Below, piece by piece: positions 44,251 to 54,198 of a stretch of DNA of 64,000 nt. Source of the stretch: Anastrepha obliqua (Eukaryota; Arthropoda; Insecta; Diptera; Tephritidae). The notes below the pieces were generated by a model. The model ran no database searches. It saw only the letters and a program-made list of their open reading frames with translations, and had not been told where the DNA came from. Numbering within the stretch: the first letter of the stretch is position 1; the number at the start of each line of letters is the position of its first letter. The stretch covers positions 40,508,001-40,572,000 of the forward strand of contig NC_072893.1 of assembly GCF_027943255.1 (NCBI RefSeq), given 5' to 3'. A program made the translations under genes and the position numbers.

Positions 44251-45709
44251 TTTATAGTTCTTTCAAATTAAAAAGGTGTCCTCTTTGTTTGCCACTGATA
44301 AGCAAAATATCAGGGGCATACCCCTAAGGATTTAAAACCTCAGTTGAAAAGTTCATAACATTTTCTTCATCGAGAAATACGTTTACACCACGCTATAAAT
44401 TTGCATTTTAATTTCGCCATTTATTCTATTTTCGTTAATGTTTTTAGGAGCTAAGCTTCTAGCACCAATGAAAATATTCCATGTATACTTTTTTTTTGTC
44501 TTGTCAGTGCCATCTTTCTAGGTATATTTTTTACATCATCTCCCCACGTGGTGTTCCTACCGTTCCAATCGTATATTTGTTTCTTGTTTAAAAATTCATA
44601 ATTAGTATCAGCAGAACATTAACGCTTACGTCAAAAACACCAAAATCACATTATACCACAGCATCAGTTGAAATTCATTAAAAATGCGAATTTATTTGGC
44701 CATAATCTCTTATTGATTGCTTGATATTATTAATTCAGCTAAATTTTTTATTAAGCGGCTAGCTTATTAAAATATCTAAGTGCATATAAAAGTATACTCT
44801 GGTAATTATAAACCGTAACTGAGGCGCATTGCCCCACTTCCCTTCAATGCTAAGGTAGCACAAAATATCTTATTTGAATTCGATCTTTGAATAATTTTGC
44901 TTTTTACCACTCGGGGAATCACTGAATATTTTTATTGCTCTTTATTTCGTTACGTATACGATCTGTTGTCCGATACATGCGCCACTCAAACCATTCGATA
45001 AGCCTAGATAACTAGTAGTCATATACTTGTATCGATGATGCTGTTATAGTTTTGATTAAGTTAATTACATAAAAATAGGAAAACGGGGTTCACCTTTTGT
45101 TATTTCGCATTCCTTTTTTAGTAAATGTAGCCAAATAATGACCATATTCATAGGTCATGCCAAATTTAATTTTTTTTTTGTGATATATTACTGGTTTCCT
45201 ATTTACTTTTTTTATGTGCACAGAACTTGACTTAAAGGTCCATTAATAGTGATCCAACTTATTGCACTAAAATTGAGCTAAACTCGCAAAACTGGTTACT
45301 CATGCGTACTTAGGGTCGCTGCTTATAAATCCGTTGTCGGTATCTCAAAATTCTATGTGGCTGTTCTAAGATAGCAGACGCAAAAACAGTATTCAATTTG
45401 ATGACCTTAACTCAAAACCCTAAGTGTCTAACGTGATAATCCTAGAATCGTGTTCAGCGCACAAAAATATATCGCAAACTAGTCTCATATAAAAAAAAAA
45501 TCATGCCGACCCGTATTATTTGCGGTGATATTTTCATTGAATGCATTGAATTTTGTTTAGACGAGGTTTAGATTGATTAGTTGGTTGAATCTGAAGTAGT
45601 GGCTTTTGAAATACCATCTGGGTCAAAAAGTTCGCGGAATATATTCAAAAAATTTAAAACCGAACTTTATTCCTCACCAGTGATATTATCGCCTTCAAAG
45701 TACTCCCTT
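44251..45709. other. No gene recognised
   Basis: AT-rich sequence with poly-T tracts; no supportable feature. Confidence 0.5.
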
Positions 45710-47370
45710 GATAATATTACTTGAGAGATATAGATACATAAGGTGAATTACCACACGGAACCCGTACTCAATTTTACTAAGAAATACAAGGTTATCTTCC
45801 CGTCTAAAGAAGAGTGGAATACTAGCCCAACATGGTCACATAATAACTTGCAAAAAAGACATACATACATATGGATCAAAGACACTCCAGTGGGTAGGAG
45901 CAGAAATAATGGGACCTAGAGCACACAAATCTTTAACACTGAGTACAGATACCAGAATTTTCTATGCAAGAGTTTTTTCTCTCAATGGAAACAGTGGAAA
46001 TCGTATCGAAAAGAGGGTTCGAACAGCCAATCAGTCTTCTAAGCCTTACATATCTTTACGTTTAATTAAAAGGGCCCTATTGAGTGCAACAATGCACTCC
46101 AGAAACTGGTGACTCTTAATCAGGTTCCCTTTTTCTGGGTACCAGGACAAGAGGGACACGAAAGAAACGAAAAGGCAGACTTTTATGCCAAACCAATTTT
46201 TGGGCCAACACCATTTTTCGGCTTTAACAAAAACAACCTAACACAGGAAACCAAAAAATTGTCCAAATAAAACCAGGGAATACTAGAACGGCACAAAGGG
46301 TCTTAAGGGGGGAGCCTGCTTTAGAGGCTTCAAAAAATCGATTTTTCTTTTTGCATAAATGTCTTCCCAAACTATCCAAGAATGTGTCCTCAAAATTTCA
46401 GAAGCAACTTCAAAATATTTTCGGAGTTACAGAAGAAATTGTGAGCAAACGTCGGGCATGTATACGAGCGGCCGGATCGAAGTGCGATTTTTCGGTTTTT
46501 TATTTTTGAAAATTTTTCCTAATTGGCGGGAAAGATAGGGAAAAAGTTACACGTCCTATCGAAACGAGATAACATTAATTGTATTCGGTATTAAATTCTC
46601 TTCTAGTTGAACCTAAAAAACCTTAAGAAAGTTATGATTAACCCACTTTTTAAACAATCTAAAATGAATTCGTTTTTCCAAAAAAAATTAATTTTTTTTC
46701 AATTAGCGAAAAATTGTTGAATTTCTCCCTTTTTGTTTAATTTTCTTGGTTTAACTATTAGAAGCTATACTATACCAAAATAAAAATTTTTTAGGCTTTT
46801 GGTTTCAGATGAAAATTGCGACCTGCATCTTTCCCGCCGCACGAGACATGCACACTCGAGGCGCCTCGGCAAAATGCTTGTACCAGGCATAACATGGCAT
46901 ATATTTTAATGAAAAAATTTGAGAAGACTGTTGAAATATATAACAATAAAATTAGAAAGTTTCGTTTCAATCGAATATTACTTTCCTTCCTAAAAAAATC
47001 CACGAAAAAATCGATTTTTTGAAGCCTCTAAAGCACGCTCCCCCCTTAGTCACTCCAAAAAGTTGCTGAGCTTTAACACCAAGAGAGCAAAATTTGCTCT
47101 AACCCTACATAAAAGAGCCTTAAATTTCTCTGTGAAGCATTTACAGCACATTTTGTCTGGAATAAACATTTCCATACAATAGGATTATTTAGCACTAGTT
47201 TTGCAGGTTCTGCTGTGATGAAAAGGACTCCATGGAACACCAATTGTCAAGCTTTCGGTCACAGCAGCCACAAAATCCTGGCCTGCTACCCACTAAAGGA
47301 TGAAGACTCACAAATGCTGCTTCCTAAGGAGCTGGCTCGATTTCTCGCAATACTAAATAATTAAAATTAA
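45710..47370 (+). pseudogene. LINE ORF2 3' part, interrupted by a TTAA MITE
   Basis: Before the insertion: VIFPSKEEW, LQWVGAEIMGP, an RNase H-like VEIVSKRGFEQPI, LVTLNQVPFFWVPG and HERNEKADFYAKP in shifting frames. After it: SKKLLSLNTKRAKFALTLHK, RALKFLCEAFTAHF and GLFSTSFAGSAVM. Excising the MITE makes the two sides meet cleanly at TTAA. The C-terminal ELARFLAILNN is followed by a stop. Frameshifts throughout. Confidence 0.78.
46307..47045. mobile_element. TTAA MITE with long GGGGGGAGC termini
   Basis: 739 bp. About 43 of the first 44 bases (GGGGGGAGCCTGCTTTAGAG, then GCTTCAAAAAATCGATTTTT) return inverted at the right end. Flanks are TTAA (46303-46306) and TTAG (47046-47049), a duplication with one later change. 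No coding capacity. The termini differ from those at 18496-19173, so this is another family. Confidence 0.9.
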
Positions 47371-48990
47371 GCACTTAGGGGCGCTCAATAGATCAATCTA
47401 GTCACAGTGCATACGGGTCTTAGCTTTATCCGCACAACCATTACCATTATTAAGCGTTCTTAGTGGTGAGCTCCTATGTTGGATTTCGCCAACTCATAGT
47501 TACGCACTACGCCAAACTTTCATCACACAAATACGAGGTAATAGTTTCGATGCATATATTTTTTCTTGATTCTGGATGCTGATGCCTTTTTGCGGTGTCT
47601 CATGTTATGGCACACACAAACAAATTCCTTCCCATAAGTAATCTTGAAGTAATAGGGATTAGCAAAACTCGCCCATTATCAAGAAGATTCAAATCTGCAT
47701 TTCAGAAATCAGCATTTCAAGTTCAAGATCACTATTTCGGCACATGGATCTCTTCAATAAATAGAATAATTAGGATTGTGATAGAATTTATAATTTTATC
47801 AGAATTCCGTTTAAGTTCAATCAACATTTCAATGTCGGCGGTCACGTCATCAAAATATGAAAGAGTGTGATTTTTATACTTCAATATTTTTTTGTAAATT
47901 TTTTTTTCTTTGTTTGATTATCAGCTCACCAATTGATATGAATTTCATATACTCACTTGAAGTGTGCGAAATTCAATCAACCTGAAATTTGTAAAACTTC
48001 ACGCGTCAAATTATGACCTTCAGCAATCAACAATCTTTGTAAATCTTCTTATAACTCACCTCAAATGCCATAACAGAATATTTCATGTTATCAAAAATTC
48101 AAAAACAAAAGTAACAAACATTCGCCAAATAATAGAAGTAACCTTGCAACCTTAGTCTAGACGCATATTTTAATAAGAAATTCAACAAAAAAAAAAACTT
48201 TCTAACGAAAATCAATTAGTACTCTGATAGAAATGATCGTAAATATTTGCGAATTGCGTTATAAAGTTAGGTTGTGCTCTCATTTGGTAATCACAGGAAG
48301 TGCTAAACCTAACATGTTCACAAAAAATTATAGATATCAAAATACTTGTATTGACGCGAAGAAAATATCAACGCACAAAACAACGATGTTCGAAGGAATT
48401 AAATCGCAATTAGTGAAACTAAGTGAAATCCTTAAAGCAGCTCACCAAATACATTTAAGACAGCGTCGGAGTTTGGCAAATTTATTAGCAACCTCATTAT
48501 ATTTGTGTGATTTAAGGTAGCAGCATTACTTTCCAAACGGTTTATGTTTGTAAAATATTTCCCAATTATGTGCGAAATTTCGCATTGGAAAACCACTAAA
48601 GCAATCGGCGGAAATTTCGCACCTTTGAGCAAATATAATTAATTGCAAACAACGGCAATCGCGCAAATCAAGCATTGAAGCATTTAGTAGCTAATCAGAT
48701 ACTGTATTGTGCAAGTACGTAGGTGCGTACAAACATATGGTATTCATATAAACATACGTATGTATGTATGTATGTGCATGCTTTGCTAAAACCGCTATTA
48801 TCCATTTGAATGTCATGTATGTTCGTTATTAGTATTTGTATTACATTCAAAATGCACTAATTAAATTATCATTTTCAAGTTAATTAAAAGAATTTCAATT
48901 TGAAAAGAATGTTTGGAGAAAATCAAAGTACTCAAATTATTTAGCTGTTGCGCCATATGAGTTACATCATGCACTATAATCAGATTTTCG
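47371..48990. other. No gene recognised
   Basis: AT-rich, with a GTATGTATGTATGTATG tract near 48757. Two open frames (47595-47870, 48233-48520) lack any recognisable domain. Confidence 0.45.
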
Positions 48991-49385
48991 TTAAAAACCT
49001 TGAATATCGGTGCGCCGACTGTTTGTTTGATGGCAGGTGTACCTCGTTTTGTAATCGTTCACAACCAGACCTATTCGCTTTGATTTTTTATCCAGTTTGG
49101 AAAAGGCAGAACTAACAGCATCGTTATTCAGGCCCATGATGTCGGTGTGATCCGCATGCGCCAACAATTGTACACTCTTATAAAAACTAGTGTCTGAGCA
49201 AATAAGTTCTTGCACGATCTTTTCCAGCAGCATCAAGCAAAAGAAATCGCACAACAGCGAGTTACCCTGTCTGAAACCTCGTTATCAAACTGCTCGAAGA
49301 GGTCCTCCCAACTCTGACGGCGCTGCTGGTATTGAGCAACGCCATTTGGCATAGCCGTATTAGTTCTGCAGGGATATCAATTCAG
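48991..49385 (-). pseudogene. LINE reverse transcriptase fragment
   Basis: Minus-strand blocks: DIPAELIRL, SSAVRVG, DLFEQFDNE, GFRQGNSLLCDFFCLMLLEK (RT motif B), then VQLLAHADHTDIMGLNNDAV where the catalytic YADD box has become HADH, and SKRIGLVVNDYKTRY. Two small frameshifts lie before GFRQG. Related to the fragment at 25150-25335. Confidence 0.78.
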
Positions 49386-49404
49386 ACATCGCGGCATATA
49401 GGTA

Positions 49405-51065
49405 CTATAACTACTAAACATGGTTGAAAACTGGTCAAAAGCAAATGAGCTAAGAGTCAACCCCAATAAAACTGAACTCATCCTATTTACCATAGGATGC
49501 ATAAAATTCCAAATATAGCTCCTCCGACCCTAGGTGGAACGGCACTGTCATTTAGTGATGAGGCCCGCTACTTAGGTCTAATACTAGACCGAAAGCTAAC
49601 TTGGAAGGCAAATGTCGAAGATAGAGTAAAAAGGGCGACAATAGCACTATACTCTTGTAAACAGCTAATAGGACTAAGTTGGGGTCTCTCCCCATCTATC
49701 GTATACTGGCTTTACACGGCAATTGTCAGACCAATCCTAACATACGGCATATTAGTATGGTGGCCAGCTTTAGATAAATTGTACATCAAAAGAACCATAG
49801 CACACGTACAAAGAATGGCCAGTCTTTGCTTCTGCGGGGCCTTCAGAACCACACCCACAGATGCACTAAATATTATGCTTAACATTTTACCAATAGAGCA
49901 GTACGGTAAGCAAACAGCTGCCAAAGCAGCTCTCAGACTAAGAGAAATCGGCCTACTCAGAACGTACCAAAGAGGGCACTCCTCAATTTTAGAACAATTC
50001 CCCTGCATTCCCAGCACAACGGATTTCTGTAGAACCAATGACATCAATTTCGATAAATCCTTTGTCACAGTATTTCCTTCCAAAGAGGAATGGGATAACG
50101 GGCTCATTGTTAAGATAAATGACTTAAACATCTACATAGATGGCTCAAAACTGGACAACCAAGTAGGTGGAGGGGTCTACTCCGACAAACTCGGAGTATG
50201 CCAATCATTTCGCTTACCTGATCATTGCAGTGTATTTCAGGCGGAAGTCACTGCCATAAAAGAGGGACTTAAAGAAATAAAAACGAGAGTATTATCCGCA
50301 AATGAAGTCTTCATTTACTCGGACAGTCAAGCAGCAATAAAAGCGCTGGAATCAAAAACACACTCGTCAAAAACAGTTCTAGAATGTTTTAAACTACTAG
50401 ATGACGTATCTAAGCGCTACAAAGTGCACCTTATCTGGGTACCAGGCCACAGGAACATCGCAGGAAACTGCAAGGCGGATGAACTTGCCAGAACCGGTAC
50501 AACGCTCGGTCTCGAACCGGATAAGGCGCTGATACCCATGCCCATAGCCACTTGTAAATTACTTATAGACAGGGAAACCATCAAAAAGGTAAATACAATC
50601 TGGCAAAACCTCACAACATGCGAACTAAGCAGACAGACATGGCCGAACTGGAACAGCGGTCGATCGAAGATCTTGCTAAGATTCAACAGAGAATCTATAA
50701 GAAAAATGATAAGTGTTTTAACTGGTCATTGTTTAATAGGCAGCCACGCTAGAAGGTTAGGACTCCCTTACTTCGATTTCTGTAGAAGCTGTCTTAATAC
50801 AGAAGAAGAGGAAACAGTCAGACACCTTTTATGTGAATGTGAAAGCCTAGCTATGAGAAGGCTGCGCACTCTCGATACAGCATTTCTAACCGATGTAGCG
50901 GACATAGCCCATCTAAAACTGACGAAGCTCTGCTCGTTTATTAAAGCAACCGGATGGTTTGAAAAGGAACACGTAGAGTAAGGATAAGCTCCAGTGGTAT
51001 CACAGTGGACCTGCCGAAGGTCTAAGTGTGTCTTACGACAACCACCCTACCTACCTACCTACCTA
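49405..51065 (+). mobile_element. 5'-truncated LINE with RNase H and (CCTA)n tail
   Basis: Similarity to LINE ORF2 starts in the middle of the reverse transcriptase (MVENWSKANELRVNPNKTEL, 49420) and runs through a stop at 50981 and a 3' leader ending in five CCTA-type repeats (51041-51064). Loss of the 5' end and a short tandem-repeat tail are the usual marks of target-primed reverse transcription. Confidence 0.85.
49497..50981 (+). CDS. LINE ORF2 C-terminal polyprotein: RT thumb, RNase H, zinc knuckle
   Basis: 494 residues, open from an internal ATG that is not the native start. The RT continues in another frame upstream (LRVNPNKTELILFT), and a frameshift lies near 49490. Residues 1-200 are the RT C-terminal part (YLGLILDRKLTW, AIVRPILTYGILVWW, FRTTPTDALN). 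RNase H carries all four acidic residues: Asp215 (IYIDGSK), Glu250 (VFQAEVTAI), Asp276 (IYSDSQAAI) and Asp328 (NCKADELAR), plus WVPGHRN. The C-terminus has FCRSC ... HLLCEC, a zinc-knuckle-like motif. The closest relative in the window is the LINE at 53640-59330. Confidence 0.85.
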   Translation: MHKIPNIAPPTLGGTALSFSDEARYLGLILDRKLTWKANVEDRVKRATIALYSCKQLIGLSWGLSPSIVYWLYTAIVRPILTYGILVWWPALDKLYIKRTIAHVQRMASLCFCGAFRTTPTDALNIMLNILPIEQYGKQTAAKAALRLREIGLLRTYQRGHSSILEQFPCIPSTTDFCRTNDINFDKSFVTVFPSKEEWDNGLIVKINDLNIYIDGSKLDNQVGGGVYSDKLGVCQSFRLPDHCSVFQAEVTAIKEGLKEIKTRVLSANEVFIYSDSQAAIKALESKTHSSKTVLECFKLLDDVSKRYKVHLIWVPGHRNIAGNCKADELARTGTTLGLEPDKALIPMPIATCKLLIDRETIKKVNTIWQNLTTCELSRQTWPNWNSGRSKILLRFNRESIRKMISVLTGHCLIGSHARRLGLPYFDFCRSCLNTEEEETVRHLLCECESLAMRRLRTLDTAFLTDVADIAHLKLTKLCSFIKATGWFEKEHVE

Positions 51066-52439
51066 CCATAGGTAACTCCTTTCCGTACTGTCGAATTAAG
51101 CTTTAAAGTCGACAAAAATCTAACCCAAGATTTAATATTCAGCGTCGGGGAAAAAATTATCAAAATCAACGAGAATTTTGAGCCACGGCAAACGTGCACT
51201 TTATTAAGCTAAAAAGTTGATTAAGTTTAATTTATAATATATAATATTTGTGTCAGTATGAGCTGTATATTTGTAAAAAATGTATACTTGAGTCAATTTA
51301 CAAAATTACAAAATTAACAAAATTAACGAGAAATAGTCAAAATTGCTCGAAATTTCGCAATTCTATTATTTTAAACTTAAACTTAATAGTTGCAGATTAT
51401 TTGTTAAAAATTATTTGAGTTTGAAATTCTAAACGAATTGCGCATTACATTCGCAAATATGTAAGTATGTAAATAAATGTAGCAAAATGTTTTCTGCTCG
51501 ATAACAGGCATTGTAAATTTTTCCAAAGCTAAACAAATATTCTATTCTGCGCATTAGCTTTATTCATCTGAACTATCCACCACTTTGACTGCAATATGTA
51601 AACAGATGTGCTCATTAATCAACAGCAATATCTCAACACAGCCGCCTAGGCATCAAAGCGTAGTTGCATTAACTGTTATGCCCATCTTTATTTAATGGTG
51701 TTGTTTTTCGTTAAACATTGTTTTTCGCATCTTAATAATCCCTTTACACAATTAATTAGAAACTTGTGTTATCAATTAATAATAGCGGCGTTGTTAGAAC
51801 TCCATTGGATGCCTACTTACTAATGCCTAATTGGCTGTAGACACACCTACATACATACCTTCATAACTGACGCCTTACATATTTATGAAAAAATATAAAA
51901 CATTATTAGTACAAGCGAAATGCCATAGTGTTTACGGGTATTTAAATTTTTCCAACTGCTAAACTTTCACCTCATTACAACTAATGAATTTACTTAACCT
52001 ATGGGGTGAGCAGCATGGCGTATGAGCATTATTCTAAGAGATTTCTATTGAATATGAAATCACTCATACGCAGTGTAGGCGTTGAATTTTTAATTGCAAT
52101 CGCTAATTGGTAATGACAAGCAAACAAAAGCTACAACTTATTTAAGTCACATGATAGTTTTAATGTTTATTTCACAATAAATAAATGCTTGCAAGCCATC
52201 AGCGGCAATTGCCTTTCCGTTTATTTATTATAAAAGCATATGTGTATTTCCTTATTGTTGACTAGGAAAACCAACTGATGGCTATTAATACAATATATGT
52301 AAGCTATTTGATGCTTTTTTACCTTTTCTAAATGCAGTATTATATACCAATAGCGAATAATCCTTTTTTTCTGACTAGAAGGGGCGTAACTGCAAATTCG
52401 TGCTAGAAGTTCTACTTTAAGAATTATTATGTATTACTA
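51066..52439. other. No gene recognised
   Basis: AT-rich, no readable domain or terminal repeat. May be host intergenic sequence. Confidence 0.45.
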
Positions 52440-53340
52440 AGTCACCCAGCTCAAAGTACTTTAGGACTCCAAACTTCAGGTAAGGAAAGCGGAAATAGCT
52501 CTGCATACAAGGAAGGAGATGGGGCCATCAACCCAAGTATACTTTGTGGTAGTATAAGACGGTTATACGGCCAATTCTATCATACGGATCAGTAGTTCGG
52601 CGGAAAGCTCTAGGAAGTGATTACAATTATTACTTGGCAGAATACAAAAATCAGCCTGTGCAATAACGGTCGGTGCAATCAGATCGTGTTCTAGGGAAGC
52701 TCTTCAGGCATTGACTCAAATTAATCCGATTGATCTGCACATCAAAAAGAGTGCAGCCATGAATGCATTTATGTTAACGGGTTGCTAGAGGCTACACCTC
52801 GAGGAATACTGATTACATCATCCCAACTCTGACATTCAATAGAAATTTTGCAACTCTTTTTCCGTCTCGGCAGGAATGGGGTAAGTGGCTTGCGCCAAAT
52901 GACTTGGATAATATACAGATGGGTCCTTGGGTGCCAGAACATCGGAACATTGAATGAAAGGAAAGGGAAGAGGAGGACCTGCCATGGGTAACATTTTTGT
53001 AAAATCGATATTCTCACCACTGGGTGTAATCAAGAATGCAATCTGCTTAAAATACCTAAAATTCGCGTGTTGCAGATTGAGGAATCAGACGTCAAAGTAA
53101 GTGGAGTGTTGCGGCTCACCTACAAGCACAAAACCAACGTCAACATTGATAAATTTAAAAGGAAGAAATACTGGCATACTCACGGAAGTGATAACTGGCT
53201 AACTGGATAACTGACCCATAGGCAATCAGCCAAAATGGGTTTTCCTTACAATTCATACCGTCATAGTTTTAATCAATCCAGAGAAAGGAAACTATTTTCC
53301 ACTTCCTCAGCAAACCATTTTGTTGATAGCGAGGATGCCA
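52440..53340 (+). pseudogene. LINE ORF2 3' fragment
   Basis: Frames in order: RTVIRPILSYGSVVRRKAL, LLGRIQKSACAITVGAIRS, SREALQALTQINPIDLHIKK, NFATLFPSRQEWGKWLAPND, DNIQMGPWVPEHRNIE (RNase H region shortened) and, after a gap, AKMGFPYNSYRHS. These match the RT-to-C-terminus series of LINE ORF2, with the RNase H core deleted. Confidence 0.72.
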
Positions 53341-53639
53341 ACAAACGCAACGTCTTCCAAACAATATTTTTATTTCTTTGCATACCCGTATAGGTATATA
53401 ATATATTATCATATAAATAACCTTGTGCAATACACATATTTCAACTTTTTGGCTCTAACTCTATTTGACATAGTCTTCAAATATACTATAAATGCAACGA
53501 CAGCTGATCTTACAGCTTACACGTAAGCGGAGCCATTTAGTTTTCAAAATTATTAAAACAAAATCGAAATTCAAAAGCAGTCTATCACCAGGATTTCATT
53601 GGGTTGGGTAAACGCAAAGCTTCATTGTACAATTGTGCT
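53341..53639. other. No gene recognised
   Basis: Short AT-rich spacer. Confidence 0.5.
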
Positions 53640-54027
53640 GATAATTTACTAATTTAAATATATTTACGGAATATTAATATGATGGCCAGCATTTGATTAA
53701 AATATTACTGTGAATAGATTGGCTTTTATTCAAAGAATAGTAAGCTTCTGTATAAATGGAGCTCTTAGAACCACTCCCACAGAAACACTAAACGCAATTG
53801 TCTACTTACCATACTGCCAAGTCAGCATTGAGGCTCAGAGAAATAGCCCTTCTAAAAAAATTCAAAAAAGATCATTCCACCATATTAGAAAAGTTTTCCA
53901 CTATTCGAGCAACTACAGATTTGTACAAATAAATTACTGTAGGTCTCCATTTTAATATCCACAATATTCTCTTCTAAAAAGGACTGGGACAGTAGTACGG
54001 TAGGTGATGAAAATAGTAGAGCTGTGC

Positions 54028-54086
54028 GAAACATCGATGTAGTATCGATACATCGATGTTTCTCCTTTCGTAAAAAACATCGATGT
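54028..54086. promoter_or_regulatory. Left subterminal palindrome array of the hAT element
   Basis: The 10-base palindrome ACATCGATGT occurs at 54031, 54050 and 54077. Three more lie near the right end (58345, 58376, 58392). Clustered subterminal motifs are where hAT transposases bind, usually through the BED finger; that role is inferred here. Confidence 0.65.
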
Positions 54087-54198
54087 TTTTTCTCCGATGT
54101 TCGATGTTTTTGCCAGTTTTTCCATCAGTGAGAAAAAAACGCAGTAAAAGCTAGAGCGTTATTTTTGGAGTTATTGGTGTTGGCAGGCAGTGGTTATA

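Noticed and set aside
47595..48520. Two open frames of 91 and 95 residues as a host gene
   Set aside because: No shared splice logic, domain or codon bias; left as unassigned.
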